This document shows positions 16,686 through 25,287 of a DNA stretch of 46,308 bases, piece after piece. The position numbers and the translations under genes were made by a program. Source of the stretch: Actinoallomurus soli (lineage in GTDB: Bacteria; Actinomycetota; Actinomycetes; Streptosporangiales; Streptosporangiaceae). Position 1 is the first letter of the stretch, and each line of letters starts with the position of its first letter. The notes beneath the pieces were generated by a model. It was not told where the DNA came from. It did no database searches and was given only the letters and a program-made list of their open reading frames with translations. The stretch lies in NCBI RefSeq assembly GCF_024055715.1, contig NZ_JAMXMV010000038.1, positions 1 through 46,308 on the forward strand, in the 5' to 3' direction.

Positions 16686-17222
16686 ATGACCGAGATGACC
16701 GAACAGGGCGGGCGTCTGGTGCCCGGTTGGGACGGCCGGTATTTCGAGGACTTCACCGTCGGCGATGTCTACCGCCACCCGTTGGGCCGGACCATCACCC
16801 AGACCGACAACTCCTGGCTGACGCTGCTCACACAGAACACCGCGCCCCTGCACTTCGACGCGCACTACGCGGCGCAGACGGCCTGGAAACGGCCGCTGGT
16901 CGACTCGACGTTCACCCTCGCGCTCGTTACCGGGCAGTCGGTGACGGACGTGAGTCAGCACGTGTTCGCGAACCTCGGGTGGGACGAGGTGCGGTTGCCC
17001 GCCCCCGTCTTCGAGGGCGACACGATCTACTCGCAGTCCACGGTGCTCATGGCGCGGGAGAGCAAATCCCATCCCGAGGCCGGCATCGTCCGGGTGAAGA
17101 CCGTGGGCTACAACCAGGACGGCACCGTCGTCATCAGCTTCCTGCGCACGTTGATGGTCTTCCGGCGCGGAAACGGTCCCGCCGGCGTGCCCGCGCCGAA
17201 GGAAGCCGGGGTGGACGCATGA
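16686..17222 (+). CDS. MaoC-type enoyl-CoA hydratase, probable itaconyl/mesaconyl-CoA hydratase
   Basis: A 178-aa single hot-dog-fold protein. In-frame ATGs exist at 16617, 16626, 16686 and 16695. I choose 16686 because upstream starts would leave almost no promoter next to the LysR gene. FEDFTVGDVYRHPLGRTIT and APLHFDAHYAAQT form the hydratase core with the conserved HxD region; the usual Asp of the catalytic pair is replaced by Asn in 'QNTAPLH', as in several MaoC relatives beside CitE genes. It overlaps the lyase start by four bases (ATGA). In the itaconate route this enzyme (Ich/RipB type) hydrates itaconyl-CoA to citramalyl-CoA. The substrate is inferred from the operon. Confidence 0.82.
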   Translation: MTEMTEQGGRLVPGWDGRYFEDFTVGDVYRHPLGRTITQTDNSWLTLLTQNTAPLHFDAHYAAQTAWKRPLVDSTFTLALVTGQSVTDVSQHVFANLGWDEVRLPAPVFEGDTIYSQSTVLMARESKSHPEAGIVRVKTVGYNQDGTVVISFLRTLMVFRRGNGPAGVPAPKEAGVDA

Positions 17223-18025
17223 ACGTGGATGCCCGCAGCTGGCTGTTCACACCCGGCCACCGGCCGGAACGGTTTCCCAAGGCCGTCGCCTCCGGGGCTG
17301 ACGCGGTGATCCTCGATCTCGAGGACGCGGTCGCGCCCGACGCCAAGCCCCAGGCGCGCAAGAGCGTGCTGGCGTGGCTGGCGCAGGGCCACCGGGCGTG
17401 GATCCGGATCAACGACCGCCGGTCAGGATACTGGGCGGACGACGTCGGCGCCCTGGCGAGCAGCCACGGCCTGCTCGGTGTGGTCCTGCCCAAGACCGAG
17501 AGCGCCGCGGACGTCGAGGAGACCGCCGCACTGGCCGGAGTCGGCGTCGTCGCACTCATCGAGACTGCGTGCGGTGTGGAGAACGCCTGGCACATCGCGC
17601 GGGCAGCCGGGGTGGTGGCCCTTGCCCTCGGCTCGGCGGACCTGCGGCTTGATGCGGGACTCGGCGATGACCCCTTGGCATGGGCGTATCCGCGCAGCCG
17701 GCTGGTCTTCGCCGCCCGGGCGGCTGGGCTGAAAGGCCCGCTGGACGGGCCGGACATGCAGCTCGACGATGCCCTGATCACGCGTGTCCAGGCCGAGCAG
17801 GCCCGGGCGGCCGGGTTCGGCGGGAAGCTGTGCATCCATCCCCGTCAGGTCTCCGCCGTCAACGAGGCGTTCGGCTACACCCGTGAGCAGGCGGCCTGGG
17901 CCCGTGCCGTCGTGTCCGCCGCCGAGCACAGCCACGGCGCCGCCGTCCGGGTCGGCGGCGAAATGATCGACCGCCCTCGCCTCGAACTCGCCAAGCGCAT
18001 CGTCACCGCCGAACAGGAGAAGTGA
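17219..18025 (+). CDS. CitE/HpcH-family lyase, probable citramalyl-CoA lyase
   Basis: A 268-aa TIM-barrel protein. SWLFTPGHRPERFPKAVASG opens the fold. ADAVILDLEDAVAPDAK carries the metal-binding acidic residues, WIRIND the substrate Arg, VVLPKTESA and VALIETACGVENA the second metal-site Glu, and KLCIHPRQV the closing motif. Length and motifs fit CitE-like acyl-CoA lyases (malyl-, citramalyl-CoA) and not full citrate lyase, whose other subunits are absent. Together with the hydratase and CoA-transferase it would split citramalyl-CoA into acetyl-CoA and pyruvate. Translationally coupled upstream. Confidence 0.88.
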   Translation: MNVDARSWLFTPGHRPERFPKAVASGADAVILDLEDAVAPDAKPQARKSVLAWLAQGHRAWIRINDRRSGYWADDVGALASSHGLLGVVLPKTESAADVEETAALAGVGVVALIETACGVENAWHIARAAGVVALALGSADLRLDAGLGDDPLAWAYPRSRLVFAARAAGLKGPLDGPDMQLDDALITRVQAEQARAAGFGGKLCIHPRQVSAVNEAFGYTREQAAWARAVVSAAEHSHGAAVRVGGEMIDRPRLELAKRIVTAEQEK

Positions 18026-18027
18026 TC

Positions 18028-19320
18028 ATGACAATCGTGCCGGAACGCGTCGGCGGGCTGATCCCCGGCGACCCCGCCGACGTACTGCGATGGATCCGCA
18101 GGGACGCAAGGGTCGTCGTGCCGATCGGCTTCGGCGAACCCCCCACCCTCCTCGACACCATCGAAGCCCATGCCGAAGAACTCGACGGCGTCCAGATACA
18201 CCGCATGGACCCCTACGCGACCCGGTCCTACATCCAGGGCACCTACGGCAAGCATCTGCATCACGTCGACTACTTCCTCGGTCCCGGCTCGCGCCAGGCC
18301 TTCTGGGACGGTCAGTGCGACCTCGTGCCCAATCATTTCTCCGAGATGCCCCTGCTGCTGCGCCGGATCCGGCCCGACCTGGTTATCGCCCGTGCCAGCG
18401 GGCCCGACGAGCACGGCTACTTCAGTCTGGGCACCAACGCCGACTACGCCGCGGCCTTCATCGGCGAAGTCCCCTTCTTCCTTGAGGTCACCGAGCAGCA
18501 GCCGTTCACCTATGGACAGAACCAGCTCCACGGCAGCCAGATCGCGGGCTGGATCAAGACCGACGCCGGGTTCCCGAAGGTCTCCCACCGCGCGCCCGCA
18601 CCGCAGGACGGGGCCATCGCGGGCCACATCGCGGAGCTGATCCCCAACGGCGCCTGCCTCCAGGTCGGGGTCGGCTCCATCCCCGACGCTCTCCTGAACG
18701 CTCTGAGCGGCCATAAGGACCTGGGCATCCACACCGAGTGCCTCTCGGACGGGCTGATGCACCTCGTCGAAAGCGGAGCGGCCACGGGCATGCGCAAGCG
18801 CAACTTCCCGGGCAAGCACGTCACGACATTCTGCGTGGGCACCCCGGAGTTGATGCGCTGGCTCGACCACAACACTGCGGTGCAGATGATGCCGGTGAAC
18901 TGGACCAACGATCCGCGTGTCGTGGCGACCGAGCCGAAATTCGTGTCGATCAACGCGACCACCGAGGTCGATCTGATGGGTCAGGCCGCCAGCGAGACCA
19001 TCGCCGGACGCTACTGGTCCTCCTCCGGCGGGCAGGCCGACTTCGCCCGCGGCGCCATGTACTCCGAGGGCGGCAAGGCGTTCCTGGTCCTGCGGTCCAC
19101 CACGAGTTCGGGGCGCGGCCGGATCCGCTCCACGCTGACTCCGGGCAGCGTGGTCACCACCCTGAAGAACACCGTCGACCACGTCGTCACCGAGTACGGG
19201 GTCGCGAACCTGCGCGGCGCCAGCCTCCACGAACGAGCCCGCCGCCTCATTGCCATCGCGCACCCCGACCACCGGGACGAACTGCGCTTCAACGCCCGCA
19301 AGACCGGGCTTCTCCACTGA
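18028..19320 (+). CDS. acetyl-CoA hydrolase/transferase-family CoA-transferase, probable itaconate CoA-transferase
   Basis: A 430-aa protein. The ATG at 18028 lies behind AGGAGAAG; a GTG at 18022 overlapping the previous stop is possible. GIHTECLSDGLM contains the Glu that forms the glutamyl-CoA intermediate in family I transferases. GQAASETIAGRYWSSSGGQ and ARGAMYSEGGKAFLVL are the family's C-terminal signatures, and VVTEYGVANLRG closes the active site. The size matches the 4-hydroxybutyrate/itaconate CoA-transferase branch (RipA/Ict). It would activate the free acid using succinyl-CoA or acetyl-CoA. Only two bases separate it from the lyase stop. Confidence 0.88.
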   Translation: MTIVPERVGGLIPGDPADVLRWIRRDARVVVPIGFGEPPTLLDTIEAHAEELDGVQIHRMDPYATRSYIQGTYGKHLHHVDYFLGPGSRQAFWDGQCDLVPNHFSEMPLLLRRIRPDLVIARASGPDEHGYFSLGTNADYAAAFIGEVPFFLEVTEQQPFTYGQNQLHGSQIAGWIKTDAGFPKVSHRAPAPQDGAIAGHIAELIPNGACLQVGVGSIPDALLNALSGHKDLGIHTECLSDGLMHLVESGAATGMRKRNFPGKHVTTFCVGTPELMRWLDHNTAVQMMPVNWTNDPRVVATEPKFVSINATTEVDLMGQAASETIAGRYWSSSGGQADFARGAMYSEGGKAFLVLRSTTSSGRGRIRSTLTPGSVVTTLKNTVDHVVTEYGVANLRGASLHERARRLIAIAHPDHRDELRFNARKTGLLH

Positions 19321-19334
19321 GGAGGGACCCTCAC

Positions 19335-21071
19335 ATGTCCACCACCGTCGCAGAGCAGCTCATCGACGTGCTCCACGCCGTCGGCGTGCGCCGGATCTAC
19401 GGCCTGGTAGGCGACAGCCTCAACCCGGTTGCGGACGCCATCCGCCGACACCCGGACTTCGAGTGGGTGCACACCCACAACGAGGAGGCCGCTGCCTTCG
19501 CCGCCTCCGCCGAGGCGCAGATCACCGGGAGACTCGCGGTCTGTGCCGGAAGCTGCGGCCCCGGCAACACCCACCTCATCCAGGGCCTGTACGACGCGCA
19601 CCGCAGCGGTGCCCCCGTGCTGGCGATCGCCTCCCACATCCCCTCGGGCCAGATCGGCACCAGCTACTTCCAGGAGACCCACCCGGAGCGGGTGTTCGCC
19701 GACTGCAGCCACTTCTCCGAAATGGTCAACAGCGCCGAGCAGATGCCGCGGCTGCTGCGCATCGCCATGCAGACCGCAGTCGGCAGAAGCGGAGTCTCTG
19801 TCATTACGATCCCCGGCGACATCGGGACTCGGCCCGCGGCACACCCGACCGGTACAAGCCCCCTCGTGTACGGCACGCCGGCCGGACTCCCGGCGGCAGA
19901 GGACATCCGCGAGCTGGCCGAACGCATTAACAAGGCCAGAACCGTGACCCTCTTCGCCGGAGCGGGGATCCGCGACGCCCGCAAGGAGGTGCTCCAACTC
20001 GCCGAAACGCTCAACGCTCCGATCGGCCACTCGCTCGGCGGCAAGGAGTGGATCCAGTACGACAACCCCTACGACGTCGGCATGAGCGGCCTGCTCGGCT
20101 ACGGCGCCTGCTACGACGCCATGCACGAAGCGGACCTGCTCCTCCTGCTGGGCACGGACTTCCCCTACGACACCTTCCTGCCGGGCAGCCACACCGTCCA
20201 GATCGACCGGGACGCCTCCCGCCTGGGTCGGCGCACCCCACTCGACCTCGGCGTGACCGGTGACACCGGCGCGACGATCCGGGCGGTCCTGCCTCTGCTG
20301 AAGGCCAAGACCGACCGGCGTTTCCTGGACCGAATGCTGAGCCGCCACGCCAAGGCCCTGGAGCACGTCGTAGCCGCGTACACCCGCGGCATCGACACGA
20401 TGCGCCCCATCCACCCGGAGTTCGTCGCCGCCCAGATCGACGATCTCGCCGCCGCCGACGCGATCTTCACCGTCGACACCGGCATGTGCAATGTGTGGGC
20501 TGCGCGCTACCTCACACCGTCCCTGCACCGCCGGGTGATCGGCTCGTTCCGGCACGGCTCGATGGCCAACGCCCTGCCGCAGGCGATCGGCGCCCAGACC
20601 GCCGCTCCCGCCCGGCAGGTGGTCTCCCTGTCCGGCGACGGCGGCCTGTCCATGCTCCTGGGCGAACTGCTGACCACCCGCGAACGGAACCTGCCGCTCA
20701 CCGCGGTGGTGTTCAACAACGGCTCGCTCGGCATGATCCGCCTGGAGATGATGGTCTCCGGCTACCCGTACTTCGCCACCGACCACGGCGCGGTGGACTA
20801 CGCCGCCATCGCGGCCGCCTGCGGGCTCGACTCGATCGCCGTCGACGATCCGACCGAGGTCCGCCCCGCCCTGGCCAAGGCATTCTCCTCACCCCGGCCC
20901 TTCCTGGTGGACGTCCGCACCGACCCCAACGCCCTCTCCCTCCCCCCGCACATCACCGCCCAACAGGTGCGCGGCTTCGCGCTCGCCTCCACACGCACAG
21001 TCCTCGACGGCGGGGTCGGCCGCATGCTCGATCTGGCCCGCAGCAACATCCGCAACATCCCACGGCCCTGA
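19335..21071 (+). CDS. poxB: thiamine-diphosphate pyruvate dehydrogenase (quinone)/pyruvate oxidase
   Basis: A 578-aa protein, ATG at 19335 behind GAGGAGGGA, 14 bp after the CoA-transferase. The N-terminal PYR domain has RIYGLVGDSLNPVADAI and the cofactor Glu in THNEEAAAFAASAEAQ, then LAVCAGSCGPGNTHLIQGLY and SYFQETHPERVF, a run typical of PoxB. The FAD-type middle domain contains TLFAGAGIRDARKEV. The C-terminal PP domain has the ThDP motif GDGGLSMLLGELLTT...NN. PoxB-type enzymes oxidise pyruvate to acetate and CO2, passing electrons to quinone. As last gene of the operon it could consume the pyruvate released by the lyase and feed the respiratory chain. Glyoxylate carboligase or sulfoacetaldehyde acetyltransferase are less likely from the sequence. 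Confidence 0.87.
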   Translation: MSTTVAEQLIDVLHAVGVRRIYGLVGDSLNPVADAIRRHPDFEWVHTHNEEAAAFAASAEAQITGRLAVCAGSCGPGNTHLIQGLYDAHRSGAPVLAIASHIPSGQIGTSYFQETHPERVFADCSHFSEMVNSAEQMPRLLRIAMQTAVGRSGVSVITIPGDIGTRPAAHPTGTSPLVYGTPAGLPAAEDIRELAERINKARTVTLFAGAGIRDARKEVLQLAETLNAPIGHSLGGKEWIQYDNPYDVGMSGLLGYGACYDAMHEADLLLLLGTDFPYDTFLPGSHTVQIDRDASRLGRRTPLDLGVTGDTGATIRAVLPLLKAKTDRRFLDRMLSRHAKALEHVVAAYTRGIDTMRPIHPEFVAAQIDDLAAADAIFTVDTGMCNVWAARYLTPSLHRRVIGSFRHGSMANALPQAIGAQTAAPARQVVSLSGDGGLSMLLGELLTTRERNLPLTAVVFNNGSLGMIRLEMMVSGYPYFATDHGAVDYAAIAAACGLDSIAVDDPTEVRPALAKAFSSPRPFLVDVRTDPNALSLPPHITAQQVRGFALASTRTVLDGGVGRMLDLARSNIRNIPRP

Positions 21072-21533
21072 ACGCCGCGTCGTCCTGTTCCTGGAACGTG
21101 GAGACGCTCATGTCTGCCAGTGCGGCGATGTCGATGCCTTCCCGGGGCCTGTCACCCACCTGACCGGTCTGAGGGGTGCTTCCTTCTGGTCGGCCTTGCG
21201 AGGCGTGGCCACCGATGCGCTGCGTACTCGGCCCGGCGATTGCTGAATGCCGATCGCCCGGTGCCACGCCGGGGCTGCCGTTGTCCGTGCTGCTGCCCAG
21301 AATGCGATACCGCTCGGTCGCTTCTTAGGGCGTGGTCCGGAGACCTCCGGAAAGCCCACGGGTTCGGGGAAGGCACTGGCGAGCACGTTGAAACCCCGCG
21401 GCGCCAGCCAGTGCGGCAGGTGTAGGCCGCGGCGCTGGGGTGACAGCGCCGCAACGGCCGGTGAGCGGCGTGCGAGCAAGCGGCCGGACAACCGGCGGGG
21501 ACACAGACGCGGGGGTCACCGAAGGATGGATCG
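21072..21533. other. gene debris after poxB
   Basis: No intact gene. On the minus strand about 21095-21160, REGIDIAALADMSVSTFQEQ resembles the first helix-turn-helix of AraC-type regulators (IDxxALAxxxxMSVSTFHxHF), with a short deletion; it would be a regulator scrap. The rest shows nothing I recognise. Confidence 0.3.
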
Positions 21534-21677
21534 ATGAACAGTTCGACGCTCCCTGCAACCCAGCCGGCTTTCCAGGAAGTCGGCGGGGCGATAGTCCTGC
21601 TGGATACGAAGGGGACGGTGGTTGCGTCCACGGAGGTGGTGTACGAGTTTCCGCTGGTGATAGGCGTGGCGTCGTGA
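21534..21677 (+). CDS. 47-aa small protein, conserved ending shared with the 4.2-kb locus
   Basis: From ATG 21534, with GAAGGA about eight bases upstream, this frame encodes MNSSTLPATQPAFQEVGGAI followed by a strand-rich segment VLLDTKGTVVASTEVVYEFP and ending LVIGVAS. The last 20 codons and the following intergenic DNA recur at the 4.2-kb locus on the other strand. Selection for that ending is possible because VVYEFPL is preserved in both. I know no family for it; a small regulatory or precursor-type peptide is conceivable but unproven. Confidence 0.4.
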   Translation: MNSSTLPATQPAFQEVGGAIVLLDTKGTVVASTEVVYEFPLVIGVAS

Positions 21678-21743
21678 AGTGAGGACGGCCATCGCGTAGA
21701 TCCCTTCGAAGTCGACCAAGACACGAAGGAGAGTGGTTACGCG

Positions 21744-21818
21744 ATGGCCGCGGACAACAGTGTGGGAGGTGAGATCCCTCCCGGCTACTCGCCAACGGCC
21801 TGGCGGTGGGGAGTGTAG
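21744..21818 (+). CDS. 24-aa mini-ORF
   Basis: ATG 21744 follows GAAGGAGAG at 21725-21733, an excellent ribosome binding site at a slightly long distance. The peptide begins MAADNSVGGEIPPGYSP and ends TAWRWGV. The 66 bp upstream and the first codons are related to those before the transposase-like fragment at 4110 (MAVSDSV...). It may be the truncated second member of the same two-ORF module. Too short to judge by sequence alone. Confidence 0.3.
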   Translation: MAADNSVGGEIPPGYSPTAWRWGV

Positions 21819-22360
21819 CGGGGGGTTGGGCAAGCGTGGGACGGTCTTGAGCCGGCTGTCCCACCAACGGGTGCCCGCGCCAATGTGATGACAGCGTCGG
21901 GCTCGTGCCTGGTGGCGACGCCGCCATCGGGACCAGTTCATCGCGTGGTCGCGGCGGGCAGGATGGCGGCGGAGTTGAGTTGCCAGCAGACGACGGATTT
22001 CGGCTGGCGTGAGATCTACGAGGTCGGGTGTGTCGGCCTGGTCACCCCCTTTTCACGCTCCTGCACGGCCATTACCGCAAGGAAGGCGTGGACGAGCATG
22101 GGGAGCGTGATCTGCCGGTATCAGCCCACGTAACGACGGGCCGTACTGGTCCAGGCGGAACTCGTTCTTCGCACTCTGGGTAGGGCCGGCCGCGCGCCGA
22201 GGTGCCGGGTACGCTGATCCTTTTCCGTGCTGCCTCCATCCAAACCGGACGGGCCCGCTTTCCGGGCATCCGTGGCACGGTTCTGAGGGGCCCCGGTGCA
22301 GCAATGCACCGGGGCTACCCGACAACACCACCGGCGACCACCTGCGGATCCTCACCGCGT
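21819..22360. other. stretch without a recognisable gene
   Basis: About 540 bp without a convincing start or product on either strand. It separates the mini-ORFs from the acetyltransferase remnant. Confidence 0.35.
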
Positions 22361-22563
22361 GCCTGCAGCCGCCGTCGCCAAGGACACGCCACCGCGATGC
22401 TGGCCGCCGTCCTTCCGGCCGCCTTCGACCTCGGCGTCGATCCGGTCGTCCTGGTCTGCGCCGAGACGAACATCGGCTCCCGCCGGGTCATCGAACGCAA
22501 CGGCGGCCGCCTGACCGTAAGCCGCGGGCGATGCTGCTACCAGATCAGCCACCACATCGGTAG
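22361..22563 (+). pseudogene. GNAT acetyltransferase C-terminal fragment
   Basis: RRRQGHATAMLAAVLPAAFD, then LGVDPVVLVCAETNIGSRRV and IERNGGRL, is the acetyl-CoA-binding loop (Q/RxxGxA/G) and the C-terminal half of a GNAT acetyltransferase. The first half of the domain is missing and upstream DNA is not in frame with it. A decayed gene. Confidence 0.7.
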
Positions 22564-22867
22564 ACGATGCGCGAGGCGGCGTGCGCGCTGGCCACCGAGC
22601 TGGGCCTGTTCATCGACCTGACGATCGTGTCGGCCCCTGCGGCGTTCTGCCTGATCAGGCGGGCGTTTGCTCACAGCGGTCCGCGAACGCGCTCAGGCCA
22701 GGGCCGGTGTCACGCCCCGCCGTGCAACCGTTCGGGCCGTCGAGAACCGATCGAAGATCAGCAGGCGTCCGGCGGTCCGCATTCGATCTTGCTCGGGCAA
22801 AGGACCGTTTGCGCGAACCGGGCCTCCCTGCCGACGAGTCGTGCGCCGATCCTCGCCATGGGGGCGG

Positions 22868-23480
22868 TCACGGACTACGGAGCATCGGGGCGGAGCGCGC
22901 GAGATCGAAGGACTGGTCGTAGAGAGCGACCACGTCGGCCTCTCCGCGTGTCGCGCTCCAGGTCCCGAAGCGTCGGCGCCGGCGAAAGCAACGGCGATGA
23001 CGGTGCGGGCCTCGTGATCGACGCGGCTTGCCTCGCTGCCGTGGGCGAGCAGGCGTTCGCGGATCACCGGCATGAGGCTGACCGCCCAGCCCAGACGTTT
23101 TTGGGTGTAGCTGGAGTGCAGCGCGGGGGTGCGGAAGATGAGCGTGCTGATGCGCAGCGTCTGCTCCAGCGAGTGGTTGGCGGTCAGGACCGTGACGAAG
23201 CCGTCGCGCAACACCTGCCAGACGGATGCATTATCGGACTGCTCGGCCGCCAGTTGCACGAACAGCTCACCCAGCTCGTCCTGCTCTCCGCAGACCAACT
23301 CCTCCTTGGTGCCGAAGTAGCGGAAGAGCGTGCGCTGGGAGAGGCCCGCCTCCTCGGCGAGCGCGATGGTCGTCCGTTCGAACCCTTGCGAGATGAACAG
23401 CTGAGTGCAGCGGCCTTGATCTCCTCGCGCGCCATCTGACGCGACCGCTCCCAGACCGACGGCAGCCTCGTGCTGTTCAT
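22868..23480 (-). pseudogene. TetR-family regulator with two frameshifts
   Basis: From ATG 23480 the frame reads SVWERSRQMAREEIKAAAL. A one-base loss near 23400 shifts it; the next frame continues LFISQGFERTTIALAEEAGL and SQRTLFRYFGTKEEL, the TetR helix-turn-helix. A second shift near 22970 is needed to reach the natural end ADVVALYDQSFDLARSAPML with a stop at 22868-22870. Joined, it is a normal regulator of about 200 aa. It is divergent from the aldehyde dehydrogenase and sits beside a large palindrome, so it was probably its repressor. Real inactivation and sequencing error at the two sites cannot be told apart here. Confidence 0.8.
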
Positions 23481-23509
23481 CGCCCCATTTAGCGGAGACC
23501 GCCAATTGG

Positions 23510-23556
23510 GCAGCCTGTATCGGATTGGCAGTGACTGCCAACCTGGTATAGGCTGC
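23510..23556 (+). promoter_or_regulatory. 47-bp palindromic operator overlapping the ALDH promoter
   Basis: The centre is a perfect repeat TTGGCAG-TGA-CTGCCAA (23525-23541). Outer arms GCAGCC (23510) and GGCTGC (ending 23556) extend it to an imperfect 47-bp palindrome, the length of two TetR-dimer sites. TTGGCA (23525-23530) and TATAGG (23547-23552), 16 bases apart, can act as -35 and -10 for the dehydrogenase. Repressor binding would cover the promoter. Confidence 0.7.
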
Positions 23557-23701
23557 CTGTAAGAGCGAAACGGACACCGCTGGTGGGTGGTCACAACAGC
23601 GGCCACAGCCTGAGGGTGGGAGACGCTCTGATCCAGCCCGTAACGGGTGCTCCGCGCACGACGCGGTGTCCAGTACGTCCACTGAAAGAGGTTCCCTCGC
23701 T

Positions 23702-25186
23702 ATGAACACCCCCTCTGCCCCCGCTACGGCCCGGCCTTCCCCTACGTTTGCGACGCGGCCGCACGGCCTGTTCATCGACGGCCGTGAACGGCCCGCTGCC
23801 GACGGCGGGACCATGGCTACTGTCGACCCGATGACCGGTGCCGACCTCACCACAGTCGCCGTCGCTGGGCGCGACGATGTCGATGCGGCCGTGGTGGTGG
23901 CACGCCGCGCCTTCGAAGATCCGGCCTGGGGGGCAATCGGCCCCGAACAGCGCAGCCGCGTGCTGTACCAGATCGCCGACGTCATCGAGGCGAACGCCGA
24001 TGAGCTGGCCACCCTGGACTCCCTGGAGATGGGCGGACCGGTGGCGCTGACGCGCTGGATGGTCGACCACACCGTCGAGGTCTACCGCCACTACGCGGGC
24101 TGGCCGACCCGGATCTATGGCGCCACCGCACCCTCTGCTCCCAGCCAACTGCAGTACACCAAACGCTCCCCGCTGGGCGTGGTCGTCGCGATCGCCGGCT
24201 GGAACGGCCCCCTCCTGCAGATGGGCTACAAGATCGCCCCCGCACTGGCCACCGGGAACACCGTCGTCGCCAAGCCCTCGGAGCAGACCTCGCTGAGCCT
24301 GCTGCGCATGGCAGGACTCGTCCGCGAGCACACTGACCTGCCCGACGGCGTCCTCAACGTCGTAACCGGCCCCGGCCAGAGCACCGGTGAGGCCCTGATC
24401 ACCCACCCGGACGTCAACAAGATCAGCTTCACCGGGTCCACCGCCGTGGGCAAGCACGTCCTGGAATCCTCCGCCCGTGACCTCAAGCGCGTCACCCTTG
24501 AGCTGGGCGGCAAGTCGCCGTTCATCGTCTTCGAGGACGCCGATCTGGAGGCGGCCGCGATGTCCGCCGCGCTGGGCTTCTGTTTGGGCAGTGGCCAGGG
24601 GTGCGTGGCCGGCACGCGCGTCCTGGTGCAGGAATCCATACGCGAGGAGTTCACCCGCCTGCTCGCCGAGAACATGGCCAAGATCCCCATCGGCGATCCC
24701 TTCGACTCTCAGGTTCTCATGGGCCCCCTGGCCTCCCGCGGCCACTACGAAAAGGTCACCAGCTACATCGACCTCGCCCGCCAGGCTGGCGGGAACATCA
24801 TCGGTGACACCCGCGAAGAGTCCGACGACCTCTTCGTGGGCCCCACCCTGGTCACCGGCCTGGACAACACCTCGCGCATCGCCCAGGAAGAGATCTTCGG
24901 TCCTGTCGCCGCACTGCTGCCGTTCCGTGACGTCGAAGAGGCGGTGCGCATCGCCAACGACACCGTCTACGGCCTGGCCGCCACCGTGTTTACCACGGAC
25001 CTCAGCCGCGCCCACACCATGGCCGACCGCCTCCAGGCCGGAACCGTATGGATCAACACCGTCAACCAGATGAGCAGCGGGCCGCTGCCCTTCGGCGGGT
25101 TCAAGCAGTCCGGCATAGGCAGGGAGCACGGAACCGACGTCATCGACGCCTACACCGAGACCAAAGCCGTCGTCGTCAACCTCTGA
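23702..25186 (+). CDS. NAD(P)-dependent aldehyde dehydrogenase
   Basis: A 494-aa protein from ATG 23702 (AAAGAGG upstream). Motifs in order: LFIDGRERPAADGG at the N-terminus, IAGWNGPLLQMGYKIAPALA, NTVVAKPSEQT for NAD(P) binding, SFTGSTAVGKHV of the Rossmann fold, and the general-base Glu in TLELGGKSPFIV. The nucleophile Cys is in SGQGCVAGTRVL, then EEIFGPVAALLPF and the C-terminal GGFKQSGIGREHG. This is the full ALDH superfamily length, cytosolic. GQGC in place of the common GQxC is within family variation. Substrate cannot be read from the sequence. Regulation is probably by the neighbouring TetR gene, which appears broken, so expression may be constitutive. Confidence 0.95.
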   Translation: MNTPSAPATARPSPTFATRPHGLFIDGRERPAADGGTMATVDPMTGADLTTVAVAGRDDVDAAVVVARRAFEDPAWGAIGPEQRSRVLYQIADVIEANADELATLDSLEMGGPVALTRWMVDHTVEVYRHYAGWPTRIYGATAPSAPSQLQYTKRSPLGVVVAIAGWNGPLLQMGYKIAPALATGNTVVAKPSEQTSLSLLRMAGLVREHTDLPDGVLNVVTGPGQSTGEALITHPDVNKISFTGSTAVGKHVLESSARDLKRVTLELGGKSPFIVFEDADLEAAAMSAALGFCLGSGQGCVAGTRVLVQESIREEFTRLLAENMAKIPIGDPFDSQVLMGPLASRGHYEKVTSYIDLARQAGGNIIGDTREESDDLFVGPTLVTGLDNTSRIAQEEIFGPVAALLPFRDVEEAVRIANDTVYGLAATVFTTDLSRAHTMADRLQAGTVWINTVNQMSSGPLPFGGFKQSGIGREHGTDVIDAYTETKAVVVNL

Positions 25187-25205
25187 CCCCAGCACCGCAT
25201 CCGGC

Positions 25206-25242
25206 CCCTGCAGCGCCCCGCCCGCAAGGCCGCGCTGCAGGG
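25206..25242 (+). terminator. terminator after the aldehyde dehydrogenase gene
   Basis: An 11-bp perfect stem (CCCTGCAGCGC with GCGCTGCAGGG) and 15-base loop, 20 bp after the stop codon. Confidence 0.75.
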
Positions 25243-25287
25243 ACCAGCGCCAAGCTGTCCCGCCGGGCGACGAGGATTGGACACCGT

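Noticed and set aside
17875-19317. 480-aa minus-strand open frame
   Set aside because: Antisense of the CoA-transferase gene, which has full family signatures.
19011-20786. 591-aa minus-strand open frame
   Set aside because: Antisense shadow of poxB and the CoA-transferase, created by GC-rich third positions.
15679-21071. Citrate lyase or malonate decarboxylase cluster
   Set aside because: No acyl carrier protein, alpha subunit or holo-ACP synthase genes; the enzymes fit free CoA-ester chemistry.
21744-21818. RiPP precursor peptide (short ORF ending TAWRWGV)
   Set aside because: No modifying enzyme, protease or transporter nearby, and the resemblance to the 4.1-kb locus suggests a truncated duplicate.
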